Shown: positions 1 to 8,991 of the stretch, in pieces | Layout of the letters: each line of letters opens with the position of its first letter | How positions within the stretch are numbered: position 1 is the first letter of the stretch | Source of the DNA: Pseudomonadota bacterium | GTDB lineage: Bacteria; Cyanobacteriota; Vampirovibrionia; Obscuribacterales; Obscuribacteraceae | Assembly (NCBI GenBank): GCA_021325555.1 | Contig: JAJPGY010000013.1 | Span: 1 to 64,000, forward strand | DNA length: 64,000 nucleotides | Direction: 5' to 3' | The notes under the pieces: model-generated | The model's input: the letters and a program-made list of their open reading frames with translations, nothing else | Databases searched by the model: none | Told to the model about the DNA's origin: nothing | Made by a program: the position numbers and the translations under genes

Positions 1-326
1 ACGCCGGCGTTGGTGAACGGATTGACCGGCGGGTTGCCGTAGGTTGTGCCGCCCGAGCTGCCACCCGGGAAGTAGGTGGAGAAGAGGTCGGCGCCCGACG
101 GCTGCGCCGACGGGTAGGTGCCACCGTTATCGGTGGCAAACGACTCGGCCGAGATCTGCGTCGTGCGCATGTTGGACTTCACCGACGCCACGCGCGCCTT
201 GTCCTGGACACCGATAAAGTTCGGCAAGGCGATCGCCGCCAGAATACCGATAATGATCACAACAACCAGAAGCTCGATCAGGGTAAAGCCCTTGGCTCCT
301 CTCATTGTTTTGACTTTCGCAATCAT
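1..326 (-). CDS. Type IV pilin / pseudopilin, 3' end off the window
   Basis: The gene reads from ATG at 326 towards the left edge, and 108 codons are visible. The leader MIAKVKTMRGAKG is basic and ends in Gly. It is followed by the prepilin motif FTLIELLVVVIIIGILAAI, with Glu at mature position 5 and a single N-terminal hydrophobic helix. PilD-type peptidase would cut between Gly13 and Phe14. The mature part continues with a helix (NFIGVQDKARVASVKSNMR) and a Gly/Ser/Pro-rich globular start, typical of major pilins or GspG-like pseudopilins. A strong ribosome site, AAGGAAGGGG, lies 4 nt upstream of the ATG. The C-terminal part is missing, so pilin and pseudopilin cannot be separated. Confidence 0.9.
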   Translation of the reverse strand, partial: MIAKVKTMRGAKGFTLIELLVVVIIIGILAAIALPNFIGVQDKARVASVKSNMRTTQISAESFATDNGGTYPSAQPSGADLFSTYFPGGSSGGTTYGNPPVNPFTNAG

Positions 327-1017
327 GATTCCCCTTCCTTTCTTTGTATGCTGCGAATATGACAGGCGCGCTTTTTGGCCTCTTATCCAACAGACTTGTC
401 CCACACCGACAAAAGATCGTTTTCAGAATTCCTCCAGCCCTCCGGATCTACACACAAGACACCAACACCGCTAAACAACCGGACCTGCGAGCCTGAGCCC
501 GGCGACCGGTGCCGGCCCCGTTGGACACGCTGGAAGCGGTGCGCGGCACGACCTGGCGCTGACGGCTATCGCGACGGCCACCATCGAAAGATTTCCTGAT
601 TTCCTAGCGGCAAGGCCAGCCGTTCTCCGGTTCGGATTTTCTGCTGACCTCCACCAACCACTTCCGCTCATCCCACACATGCGATGTTTGCCCAGCAGCA
701 GCCGAAAAATAACGCTGCTTAATCCAGGAATTTTTTTCAACGCCGCCCGGGTGATGATCTTGGATTCCTTTCTAGCTCGGCGCCATGGCTCTTTTTGCCG
801 CGCAACTGGCAGCCTTGCGCACATGAGCGCGGTCTCAAATTACCCCAGAAGGGGGATGTGAACCGTCCGATCTTGTTGCCGATCTCATTAAAGATGCGAA
901 TCGAACAACAGAATTATAAGTTACTGACTTCCCGGGCCTCGCCCCCGACGGTCAGATAATCTGGCGAGTTTTGCCGCCCGCCGGAGAGCCTCTGGTCACC
1001 AAAAGTCTACAAAGCTT
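327..1017. other. Gene-free interval upstream of the pilin gene
   Basis: I see no convincing gene, tRNA, repeat or strong terminator in these 690 bases. Short open frames on both strands lack ribosome sites and recognisable composition. The interval must contain the promoter of the pilin gene, but no clear -35/-10 pair can be picked. Confidence 0.5.
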
Positions 1018-1257
1018 CTATACCGTGGCCAGCTCGCGCTCGTGCCTGGCGCCGTGGTGGCGGTCGTGAGCCACCTTGCGCGGCCGGCGCAGGTGCTCCA
1101 TGAACCGGCGGTGGGCAAGCGTGTCGATGGCCACCTGCGGCGTCTTGTCCGGCACGGACAACACGAACTCGGCGGCATCACGAACCTTGGGCCGGTGACT
1201 GTAGCGACCGACCAGATATAGATAACCACCCCGAGTCGCATATACGTAATGAATCAT
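1018..1257 (-). CDS. Small hypothetical protein (79 aa)
   Basis: This frame starts at ATG 1257, with AGGCAGG a few bases upstream as a ribosome site. The product begins MIHYVYATRGGYLYLVGRY and ends in a His/Arg-rich tail (HDRHHGARHERE). I do not recognise a family. The first 50 residues have a plausible protein composition (aromatic beta-like start, then a helix). The tail resembles ordinary high-GC out-of-frame sequence, so the true 3' end could differ. It stands alone between the pilin and LCP genes. Confidence 0.45.
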   Translation of the reverse strand: MIHYVYATRGGYLYLVGRYSHRPKVRDAAEFVLSVPDKTPQVAIDTLAHRRFMEHLRRPRKVAHDRHHGARHERELATV

Positions 1258-1401
1258 GTTGCCTGCCTTTGTTGGTGCCGAAAGAGACGCTCAGACTTTA
1301 CACTATCGCATCCTAAGCGTCAAAGGCACGGGCGGGGAGAAACGTAATAATGTCTAAAGGTTTAAGCATGCCCACGTAAAGAGGGCAGGGCGCCCGGCTT
1401 T

Positions 1402-2622
1402 TCAGCGTATGGAGAATTCTGCCACCACGCCTTCCAGATCGTCTCCGGCCACCACGGTCACCGTGCTCTGGATATCCCCGACGGAGGCAGCCACCACCTC
1501 CCCGTGACCGGAAAGATCCATCTTCACCATCTCCGCCTCATCGCGATTGGCTCTCTGAGCGATGATCCGGGTCATGCCGGATCGGGCCGCCTCTCCTGGC
1601 GGCAACCCTCTCACGGACACCACGTCATAGCCCTTTGCCCTCAAGAGCCTGGCCAGGCGCCGGCCGAGATCGGGATGCGTGCTGGCGTTCTCGATTGTTA
1701 TCCGCACGTCGGTCTTGTTGGCCCGCGGCCAGTCGGAGCCCATCAGGCGGGCAGCAATCTGGCGCACGTCCCCTTCGTCGGCCAGCCAGTCGCCCGTCCC
1801 CGAGAAACGCCCCGGCAGCATGACCAGCTGCTGGTTGGCCCTGGGCACCGCGCGGGTGAATGTGACCATGGACAATATCTCCGCATCGGACATATCGGTC
1901 AACACGTGGCTTTTGACGATCTCGATCAGGCGGGGGATATGGGGCCACGACTCCGGCTTGAGCGCCTGATCGAGAACGGCGCGCATGAAGATCTCCTGGC
2001 GCTGCACCCGCCCGATGTCGCCTAAAGCGTCGTGGCGGAAGCGGACGAAGCCCATGGCCTGGTTGCCGGTCAGCGTGTGGAAGCCGGGACGCAGGTCGAT
2101 GTTCAGCTTGGCCGTCCAGTCTATATAGCGCATGCGCTTGGGGATCTCCACCGTAATCCCGCCCAGCTCGTCGACAAGATCGACAAGGCCGTGCACGTTG
2201 AGCACGAGGTAGTGATCGATCGGCACGCCCAGAAAGGAGCTCACCGTCTGGCGTGCCAGCTCCGGCCCGCCCAGCGCGTTGGCCGCGTTTATCTTCTGCG
2301 TGCCGTAGCCGGGGATCATCGCCCGGGTGTCGCGCGGGATGGAAAGAAGGCAAACCGTGTTGCGGATCGGATCCAGGCGCCCGACCATGATCGTGTCCGA
2401 GCGGCCGTTGAACGCCCGCGGGTCGGCAATGGCGCGCCCGGACTGCTGGGCGTAAACCACATCGACCCCCAGCATGAGCACCGTGGACGGCTGGCGGAGG
2501 CTGCCCCAGCGGAGGATGGGCGGCAGCAGGCCGGGGCGGAGAATGAGCGTGGCCATGTAACCCGTGCCCACACCGAGGAATGCGGCAAAAAGAAAGAGGA
2601 TAAACCAGCTAGACGACTTCAA
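1402..2622 (-). CDS. LytR-CpsA-Psr (LCP) family protein with LytR_C domain
   Basis: LCP enzymes transfer lipid-linked glycopolymers onto peptidoglycan or other acceptors outside the membrane. Visible features are a short cytoplasmic start, one membrane helix (SSWFILFLFAAFLGVGTGYM), and the LCP core with DTIMV, SIPRDTRAMIPGYG, KINAANALGG and RFRHDALGDIGRVQRQ, including the Arg/Asp residues that bind polyprenyl pyrophosphate. A C-terminal LytR_C domain of about 90 residues follows. I choose TTG 2622 (406 aa): AGGGG lies about 8 nt upstream and a TATAAT box just beyond it. The frame is open to TTG 2697, but that start would overlap the divergent neighbour and lie upstream of the promoter. Confidence 0.85.
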   Translation of the reverse strand: MKSSSWFILFLFAAFLGVGTGYMATLILRPGLLPPILRWGSLRQPSTVLMLGVDVVYAQQSGRAIADPRAFNGRSDTIMVGRLDPIRNTVCLLSIPRDTRAMIPGYGTQKINAANALGGPELARQTVSSFLGVPIDHYLVLNVHGLVDLVDELGGITVEIPKRMRYIDWTAKLNIDLRPGFHTLTGNQAMGFVRFRHDALGDIGRVQRQEIFMRAVLDQALKPESWPHIPRLIEIVKSHVLTDMSDAEILSMVTFTRAVPRANQQLVMLPGRFSGTGDWLADEGDVRQIAARLMGSDWPRANKTDVRITIENASTHPDLGRRLARLLRAKGYDVVSVRGLPPGEAARSGMTRIIAQRANRDEAEMVKMDLSGHGEVVAASVGDIQSTVTVVAGDDLEGVVAEFSIR

Positions 2623-2640
2623 CGCTCGAGCCCCTGAGAT

Positions 2641-2646
2641 ATTATA
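2641..2646 (-). promoter_or_regulatory. Putative -10 box for the LCP gene
   Basis: The minus strand reads TATAAT, about 19 nt before the preferred TTG start of the LCP gene. No good -35 hexamer is seen at 17 nt. The box supports a start downstream of it. Confidence 0.4.
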
Positions 2647-2696
2647 CGGGCTGGCGACGACGCCTGAGGCGCCTGCGCCCGTTCGCGGGGAGGACA

Positions 2697-3752
2697 ATGG
2701 GCACTGTGAGGCTGGTGGCGATCAATTTTGGCGGCATAGGCGACGAGATCCTCTTTCTGCCCGCCCTGGCAAGCATCCGCGCCGCGCACCGGCACTGGCA
2801 CCTGACGCTCGTGCTCGAGCCGCGCTCGGCTTCGGTGCGCCAGATAACCGACCTCATTGACGAGACGATCGAGTTCGACATCAAGAAGCGACCGCTGCAC
2901 ACAAGCGATCTCTGCCACCTCCTGAGCCTGCTGCGCGAGGGCGCCTTCGACGTCGCCATCTCCTCGGGAAGCTCTCCCCTGGTGTCGGCGCTGCTTTTCC
3001 TTTCGGGCATCCCCACCCGCGTCGGCTACGACTCCGGCGGCCTGGCCCGACTGCTGCTTACCGCGGCGGTGCCGCTGGTCAGGGACCAGTACGCGGGCTT
3101 CATGTATCACGACCTGGTGCGCGGGCTCGGCATCGCCGGACAGCCGCGCTTGCCCGAGGCCTCCGTCGGCGCGGAGTCCCTGGAGAGGATGCGGCGCTTG
3201 CTGGCGGAGGGGCCCGCCACCGCCGGCGGTGCTGAAGGCGGCAGAGCCCGCCGCGTCCTCATCCACCCCGGTACCAGCCGCCTGGCCCTTGAGAAGGGGA
3301 TCGTCAAGACCTGGAGCGCTGACGCCTGGGCATCGCTTGTCGCCATGCTGGCCGGGGCCCCCGGGATACTGCCGGTGCTGGCCGGCGGGCCTGATGACCG
3401 GCAGACAGTATCCGAGATCGCCTGCCGCTGCGCCGGACTGCGCTTACTCCAGGCTGCCGGGCGGACCGCAAGCCTGGCCGACCTTGCCGCGCTCATCTCG
3501 CTTTGCGACCTCATCGTCTGCGTGGACTCGGCGCCCATGCACCTGGCGGTTGCCCTGGGCAAACCGCTGGTGGCGCTCTTCGGCCCCACCGACGAGCGCA
3601 GGCTGCTGCCCGCCGACCCGCGCTTCCTGGCCCTGCGCGCCGGTCAGACCCCGGGGGAAGCGCTCAGCCGGCCGAGCCGGCCCGCGCCTGGCGTTCGTGT
3701 TCCTCCTGAAACTGTCTACCAGGCTGTCCTGGATCAATTGAGGAGAGGGTGA
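2697..3752 (+). CDS. Glycosyltransferase family 9 (heptosyltransferase-like)
   Basis: This 351-residue protein has the ADP-heptose:LPS heptosyltransferase two-domain GT-B layout. The N-terminal VAINFGGIGDEILFLPAL is the family's nucleotide-fold start. The C-terminal half carries LIHPGTS and the family signature CVDSAPMHLAVALGKPLVALFGPT. It is likely a cytoplasmic enzyme building the core sugar of a surface glycolipid. The start ATG 2697 has GGGGAGGA immediately upstream. It is transcribed divergently from the LCP gene, and its last 89 bases overlap convergently with the HD-GYP regulator. The exact sugar donor cannot be read from sequence. Confidence 0.85.
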   Translation: MGTVRLVAINFGGIGDEILFLPALASIRAAHRHWHLTLVLEPRSASVRQITDLIDETIEFDIKKRPLHTSDLCHLLSLLREGAFDVAISSGSSPLVSALLFLSGIPTRVGYDSGGLARLLLTAAVPLVRDQYAGFMYHDLVRGLGIAGQPRLPEASVGAESLERMRRLLAEGPATAGGAEGGRARRVLIHPGTSRLALEKGIVKTWSADAWASLVAMLAGAPGILPVLAGGPDDRQTVSEIACRCAGLRLLQAAGRTASLADLAALISLCDLIVCVDSAPMHLAVALGKPLVALFGPTDERRLLPADPRFLALRAGQTPGEALSRPSRPAPGVRVPPETVYQAVLDQLRRG

Positions 3753-4836
3753 GCCCGAGGAAACTTTCGGGAATGCCGCCCTCTAGCTTCTCGCCCTTTT
3801 CCCCCACCACCGAGATGAGCGCCTCCACCATCCGGGCATCGAACTGCTTGCCTGCGTGCCGGCGCAGCTCCTCGGCGGCCCGCGCGTGGCCGATCGCCTT
3901 GCGGTAAGGGCGGTCGCTGGTCATCGCATCGTAGGCGTCGGCAACCAGGATGATCCGGGCGCCGTAGGGGATGGCCTCGCCTTGCAGGTGGTCGGGATAG
4001 CCGGAGCCGTCGAGATACTCGTGGTGGTGCAGCACCCACCGGCGGGCCCGGCTCAGGATCGGCAGGTCGCCGATTATCTGCGCGCTGCGCACCGGGTGCT
4101 GGGCCATCACCGCCTGCTCCTCCGGGGTGAGCCGGGCCGGCTTCCAGAGGATCGACTCGGGGACGCCTATCTTTCCTATGTCGTGCAGGATGCCGGCCAG
4201 CTCCAGGTCTTTGAGCTCATCGCGCTCCAGCCCGATCGCCCGCCCGATGCTCACCGCATAACGGCTTACCCGCAGGCTGTGACCGGAGGTATAGTCGCAC
4301 TTGGCGTCAAGCGCGTCGGCCAGCGCCCTGATCGTGCCCACCGAGAGATCCTCCAGCTCCGAAAGAGCCTGGCCGAGCTCTTCAAGAAGGCGGGCGTTCC
4401 TGGCCTTGAGCTCGTAGGTCTCCAGCGCCCGCCTGACCGTGAGCCGGAGTTCGTCGGCATCCCACGGCTTGGGGACGTACTTGTAGACGCGCCCGGAGTT
4501 GATCGCGTCTATCAGCGCCTGCACGTCCGTGTAGCCGGTGATAAGGATCTTGATCGCCTCCGGTCTTATGGCCAGCGACTGCTCGAGAAGCTGCACGCCG
4601 GTCATCGACGGCATGCGCTGGTCGGTGACTATGAGGCTGACGTCGTGCTTTTTGAGGATCTCGATCGCCTCGGCGCCCGACCCGGCGGCCAGCACCTGGT
4701 AGTCATCGGCAAAGACGCGCTGCAGGAGCCGGAGATTGGCCGGCTCGTCGTCCACAACGAGGATTTTATGTAGGCGCTCCGCTGCGGAAAGCTCCTCGCT
4801 CTCCCCCGCTTTGCCGTGGTTCGTTTCCTGGGTCAT
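3664..4836 (-). CDS. Response regulator with HD-GYP domain (c-di-GMP phosphodiesterase)
   Basis: From ATG 4836 the product is 390 aa. The receiver domain (about residues 22-140) has the acidic pair D29/D30, phospho-acceptor D72 (IVTDQRMP) and the KP motif YVPKPWD. A short helix leads to an HD-GYP domain with HD at 218-219 (HDIGKIG), the HHHEYLDGSGYP block (GYP 279-281) and VADAYDAMTSDRPYR. All metal-ligand motifs look intact, so c-di-GMP hydrolysis is expected. The start lies inside the 3' end of the sensor kinase gene (71 nt overlap), implying translational coupling and cognate pairing. The frame is open further upstream, but that part is kinase coding sequence read in another frame. The last about 20 residues extend beyond the usual domain end and overlap the convergent glycosyltransferase gene. 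Confidence 0.9.
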   Translation of the reverse strand: MTQETNHGKAGESEELSAAERLHKILVVDDEPANLRLLQRVFADDYQVLAAGSGAEAIEILKKHDVSLIVTDQRMPSMTGVQLLEQSLAIRPEAIKILITGYTDVQALIDAINSGRVYKYVPKPWDADELRLTVRRALETYELKARNARLLEELGQALSELEDLSVGTIRALADALDAKCDYTSGHSLRVSRYAVSIGRAIGLERDELKDLELAGILHDIGKIGVPESILWKPARLTPEEQAVMAQHPVRSAQIIGDLPILSRARRWVLHHHEYLDGSGYPDHLQGEAIPYGARIILVADAYDAMTSDRPYRKAIGHARAAEELRRHAGKQFDARMVEALISVVGEKGEKLEGGIPESFLGLTLSSIDPGQPGRQFQEEHERQARAGSAG

Positions 4837-6976
4837 GGCTGTCTGAGCTGTCGCTTGTCCTGGCCGGGTCGGGCGGCCGGGCCCGGAGCGGGATCCGCAC
4901 CTTGAAGGTCGTTCCCTGACCTTCTTCGGACTCGAACCAGATCTGCCCGCCGTGATTTTCGATGATCGAGTGGCAGATGGAAAGCCCGAGCCCGGTGCCG
5001 GCCCCGACCGGCTTGGTGGTATAGAACGGTTCAAAGATTTTACTCCGATCGGCCAGCTTTATGCCAGGCCCGTTGTCGGCGATGGCCACCGTCACCCAGT
5101 CGCCCTCCAGCTCGCCTGTGACCTTCACGCGCGGCTCGGCCGCCCCGGCGACCGCCTGGGCGGCGTTGGACAGAAGGTTCATCCACACCTGGTTCAGCTG
5201 CCCGGGATAGCAGACGACCGGCGGTATCTCCGGCAGCTCGACGGTCGGGGCGATCTTGTCCCGCCCGTAGTACTGGCTCAAAAGCTTCAGGCTGGATTCG
5301 ATCCCCTCGGCCAGCGACGCCTCCTTCAGCTCCGCCTCGTCGAGCCGGCTGAAGCTGCGCAGGTTCTTGATGATCTGCCGGATCCGCTCGGCGCCCTCCG
5401 TGAGGTCGGCGATGATGTTGTCGAGGTCGGTGAGCAGGAACTCGTAGCGGAGCTCGTGCTTGAGCTGCTCGACCGGCGCCCGGTCGGGCAGCCTGTCGCT
5501 CTCGGCAATTATCCGTTTCATGTCCTCGAAGTACCCGCGCAGGTAAGGCAGATTGCCGTGCACGAAGTTGACCGGGTTGTTGAGCTCGTGGGCGATGCCG
5601 GCCACCATTCGCCCCAGCGACGCCATCTTCTCCTGGTGGATGAGCTGGGAGTGCGTGGTGCGCAGCTCAAGGTTCGTCTTGTCGAGCTCCAGGTTCTTCT
5701 TGTGCAGGTCCCGGTTCTTGCGCGAGAGCTGATCCACCAGGCGCGCGTGCTCGATGGCGATCGCCACCTGACCGGCCACCGATTTGACGAGCTCGAGCTC
5801 GGACGGCGTCCAGCGTCGCCGGCGCCCGCACTCGCCTATCAGCACCACGCCTTTTGATTGCGCCCCGTACATCATCGGCTGCACGACCAGCGAATCGAGC
5901 TTGAGCGCGGTGAGCTCCTCGCCAAGCGGCCCGAAAGCCTCGTCGGCCCCCGGATCGTCGAAGACGAAGGTCTTCTTCAGCGTGCCGTCCGCCGCCTCCT
6001 CATAGCGTGATTTCCTGGCCAGCAGATAGCGGCAGAACTGCTCGCTCAACGGCGGATGCTCGTGGTCGCCGGGCCCGGCGTTGATCGTCTCCCACTTGGC
6101 CGGCGGCTCCGGCTCGTCCGCCTCGCAGACGATGGCGCAGCGCGTGGCGCCCAGCGCCGAGCTCAGCTCGTTGGCGGTTGTCTCCAGGATCTGCCCGAGA
6201 TCAAGCGTGCTGCGAATGGCCGAGCTGATCGTGTTGATCAGGTGCTCGCGCGCAGCCTGGGCCCGGCTTTCGGTCACGAGCTTCTGGTTGGCCGAAAGCT
6301 GCTCGCGCAGTCGGTTGGCGCCGTGCTCGGTGACCCGGGACATGTAGTCGCAGAAGGCGCCCCAGACATAAGAGACGGTGACCAGGATGGCGCTGCGCGA
6401 GACGATGCGCACCCAGAGCCGGTGCGTGTAGGCGGCGGCCAGTCCGTGCCCCGGATCCAGCAGGTAGGGCAGGAAGGCGGCGTTCTCGGCCAGCAGGAGC
6501 CCGACATAGGACAGCGAGACACAGGTGGCCGTGAGATAGATCCCCGGGCGCCCGAAGGTGTGGCTCGACAGCAGGATCGGCAGCAGGTAGAGGAAGTAAA
6601 GATCGGAGTCGATGCCCCGGGTCAGGTGAATGAGCGTGGTCAGGCTGGCAATGTCCAGGGCCAGGAAGCCAGCGTTGAGCCTGGCCAGCGAGCGCCTGCC
6701 CGGCGCGCGCCACCGCTTGAGGAGATCGAGCCCGACCAGCGAGTAGACGGCCACCGCCAGGATGAGCAGGACGACCAGCAAAAGATCGAAGTCCGGCCGG
6801 GCGAAATAGCCGATCAAGAGCGAGAAGCCGAGGCTGGCCAGGGCGAAGGTCAGGCGGAAGTAGAGGAGCTGCTCCGTTTTCAGCTCCAGTTCGGCGCTCT
6901 GCCCGCCGGCAACCAGGGCCCCGACCGCCGCCGGCTCGCCCGCCCCCTCCCGGACCGCTTCGGCGCCGGCGCTCAT
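4766..6976 (-). CDS. Membrane sensor histidine kinase (7TM-like/GAF/HisKA/HATPase)
   Basis: A 736-aa kinase. Residues about 35-215 hold around six hydrophobic segments, giving an integral membrane sensor. A GAF-like domain follows (about 245-420), then a coiled coil (about 425-455). The phospho-acceptor helix has [16 protein letters not shown] with His at about 463. The ATPase domain has the N-box ([14 protein letters not shown]), DNGPGI and GTGLGL. The GIAHELNNP form places it with kinases that often act on stand-alone receiver proteins. Its start overlaps the upstream TPR gene by 4 nt, and its 3' end overlaps the HD-GYP regulator, so the three form one operon. The sensed signal is unknown. 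Confidence 0.9.
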   Translation of the reverse strand: MSAGAEAVREGAGEPAAVGALVAGGQSAELELKTEQLLYFRLTFALASLGFSLLIGYFARPDFDLLLVVLLILAVAVYSLVGLDLLKRWRAPGRRSLARLNAGFLALDIASLTTLIHLTRGIDSDLYFLYLLPILLSSHTFGRPGIYLTATCVSLSYVGLLLAENAAFLPYLLDPGHGLAAAYTHRLWVRIVSRSAILVTVSYVWGAFCDYMSRVTEHGANRLREQLSANQKLVTESRAQAAREHLINTISSAIRSTLDLGQILETTANELSSALGATRCAIVCEADEPEPPAKWETINAGPGDHEHPPLSEQFCRYLLARKSRYEEAADGTLKKTFVFDDPGADEAFGPLGEELTALKLDSLVVQPMMYGAQSKGVVLIGECGRRRRWTPSELELVKSVAGQVAIAIEHARLVDQLSRKNRDLHKKNLELDKTNLELRTTHSQLIHQEKMASLGRMVAGIAHELNNPVNFVHGNLPYLRGYFEDMKRIIAESDRLPDRAPVEQLKHELRYEFLLTDLDNIIADLTEGAERIRQIIKNLRSFSRLDEAELKEASLAEGIESSLKLLSQYYGRDKIAPTVELPEIPPVVCYPGQLNQVWMNLLSNAAQAVAGAAEPRVKVTGELEGDWVTVAIADNGPGIKLADRSKIFEPFYTTKPVGAGTGLGLSICHSIIENHGGQIWFESEEGQGTTFKVRIPLRARPPDPARTSDSSDSHDPGNEPRQSGGERGAFRSGAPT

Positions 6977-8823
6977 ATATACTCGGCCGCCCGCTTGTAC
7001 ACCTCGGCGGCCTCCTGGAACCTGCCCAGCACCTTGAGCGCCGCCCCCCAGGCCTCATATGTGTCCCCGTCATACGGATCGAACTCGGAGGCCCTGGCAA
7101 ACTTGTCCACGGCCAGCTCGTGGAGCCCCAGCAGGGAGAGCGTCTTGCCCCAGCTGTAGTAAAGGCCGACGTCCCCCTCGAAGAGCAAGGAAGCCTGGCG
7201 GAACTCCTGGTCGGCTTCGGCGAGCTTGCCCTGGGACAGGTAGATGTCGCCGAGCAGGGCGTGCGCCGGCCCGCACTGCGGAGAATCCTCGGTAAGGCCG
7301 TGGAGAATCTGCACGCACTCGTTGGTGCGGTTCTGTCCCTTGAGCGCCCGGGCGAGCGTCAGCTGCGCCTCGACATCGCTGGGGGAGATGTCCAGAAGCT
7401 GCAAGGCCCTCGTCATGGCCAGCTCGTACTGAGCGCTGCCCATGAGCGCCTCCAGCGTCTGCTTCTCACCGGCCAGGCAGTGCGGGTCCTTCTCCACCGC
7501 CTGCCGGTAGGTGACCCTGGCCTCGTCGCGGCGCCCCTGCGCCTCCAGGCAGCGCGCCAGGTGCAGATAGCCCAGCCCGTAGTCGCCCTTGAGCGCGATC
7601 GCCTGCTGGAAGCCGGCCATCGCCTCGGCGTGACGGCCGAGCCCCGACAGCGAAAGCCCCAGCGCGTCGTGCGCCAGGTAGTTGCCGGGCATCTCGCGCA
7701 CCGCGCGCCCGAAGTGGCGCTCGGCCACATCGGCCTGCCCGAGCGCCAGCTGCGCGTAGCCGGTCCATAGATTGACCTCGCCGGAAGGCGCGCCCTTTGG
7801 CTGCGCCTGGCCGAACTTCTCGAGCGCCTCCTTGTGGCGCCCCAGGAAAAGATAGGTGATGCCGCACAGCAGCCAGGCCTCGGCGCACTCCGGATCGGAC
7901 TCCAGCGCCCGCTCGAACGAGTCGGCGGCGCCGTCGAGCTCCTCCAGCGCGCTCTGGATCAGCCCGAGGTTGAGCCTGGCCCGTATCAGCTGCGGGTCGA
8001 CATCGACGGCATGCATGAGCTTCTCCAGGGCCTCGTCCAGCTTGCCCTGCCGGAAGAGGTTGACGCCCCAGTCGTTGTAGAGCAGCGCCCGTTCCTGCGC
8101 TGCCAGCGCCTTCGGTCCCAGGCTGATTGCCGCCTGATAATGCCTGGTCGCCTCGTCGTGCCTGCCCAGTTCGGACAGCGCCGCCGCCCAGCTCCTCTGC
8201 ACGGCGGCCAGCTCCCTGTTCAGCTCCCAGGCCTTCTCGAAAAACGGCAGCGCGTCCGCCGGGCGGTTAAGGGCGATAAGCGTCATGCCGATGCCGTGGT
8301 AGGCCTCGGCCAGGTTGGGATCGAGATCGGTGGCCTGGCGGAAGAACTGCCCGGCATCCTGGAGCTGCCCGAGCTCGAGGCTGGCCAGACCGGCCTGGTA
8401 GTAGGCGATCACCATCTGCGGGCTCAACTTGATCGCCTGATTGTACTGCCCGAGCGCCCCCCGCCAGGAGCCCATCTGGGAAAGCGCTATTCCCCAGTGC
8501 AGGTGTCCGACGGCAAAGCCATCCTTGATCTCGCAGGCCGAGCGAAACTCGGCCATCGCCTCGGCCGGCCTTCTCTGCTTGAGCAGGATGAGCCCGAGCT
8601 GGTAGTGGGCCTCCACCGAATCGGTGTTGATGGACAGCGACGTCTTCAGGTGCCGCTCCGCCTCCGGAAACTTGCCCATGTTGAAGCAGAGCATGCCAAG
8701 CTGGTACTCGATCTGCGGATCGTTAGGCTGCTGCGACGAAAAGCGAACCAGAACCGAATAAGCCTCGTCCCACCGCCCCTGAGCGACGAGATCGTTGACC
8801 AGCTGCATCACCTTGGCCGCCAC
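6973..8823 (-). CDS. Tetratricopeptide repeat protein, first gene of the signalling operon
   Basis: The product is 616 aa and is almost entirely TPR units (for example LIEYQLGMLCFNMGKFPEA and AEAYHGIGMTLIALNRPADA), about 15-16 repeats with no signal peptide or membrane helix. It should be a cytoplasmic scaffold. The GTG start at 8823 has AAGGA about 7 nt upstream. The stop overlaps the sensor kinase start by 4 nt, so the scaffold is probably made with the kinase and may assemble or tune the phosphorelay. The target is not known. Confidence 0.85.
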   Translation of the reverse strand: MAAKVMQLVNDLVAQGRWDEAYSVLVRFSSQQPNDPQIEYQLGMLCFNMGKFPEAERHLKTSLSINTDSVEAHYQLGLILLKQRRPAEAMAEFRSACEIKDGFAVGHLHWGIALSQMGSWRGALGQYNQAIKLSPQMVIAYYQAGLASLELGQLQDAGQFFRQATDLDPNLAEAYHGIGMTLIALNRPADALPFFEKAWELNRELAAVQRSWAAALSELGRHDEATRHYQAAISLGPKALAAQERALLYNDWGVNLFRQGKLDEALEKLMHAVDVDPQLIRARLNLGLIQSALEELDGAADSFERALESDPECAEAWLLCGITYLFLGRHKEALEKFGQAQPKGAPSGEVNLWTGYAQLALGQADVAERHFGRAVREMPGNYLAHDALGLSLSGLGRHAEAMAGFQQAIALKGDYGLGYLHLARCLEAQGRRDEARVTYRQAVEKDPHCLAGEKQTLEALMGSAQYELAMTRALQLLDISPSDVEAQLTLARALKGQNRTNECVQILHGLTEDSPQCGPAHALLGDIYLSQGKLAEADQEFRQASLLFEGDVGLYYSWGKTLSLLGLHELAVDKFARASEFDPYDGDTYEAWGAALKVLGRFQEAAEVYKRAAEYI

Positions 8824-8991
8824 CGACAGTCCTTCTCTTGCCTTGCGGGAGACGCCACCTTTACGAAATCGAAGTATAACCCAGTGCCGACCTGCATTAC
8901 TTCCCGCCCGGCTCGGCAGGCGCGCCGCACCGCAGGCGCGGAGGCAATCCGCGCTGCACCGTCCGGCATTGTTCGGGTCGGTCGGGCGTGC

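Noticed and set aside
3664..5034. Longer start (5034) for the HD-GYP regulator.
   Set aside because: The extra 66 residues are Arg/Ser/Pro-rich and lie wholly inside kinase coding sequence. ATG 4836 directly precedes the receiver domain.
6056..7159. Long open frame antisense to the sensor kinase.
   Set aside because: The kinase, TPR and HD-GYP frames on the minus strand have clear domains. The plus frame has the biased composition of a high-GC shadow.
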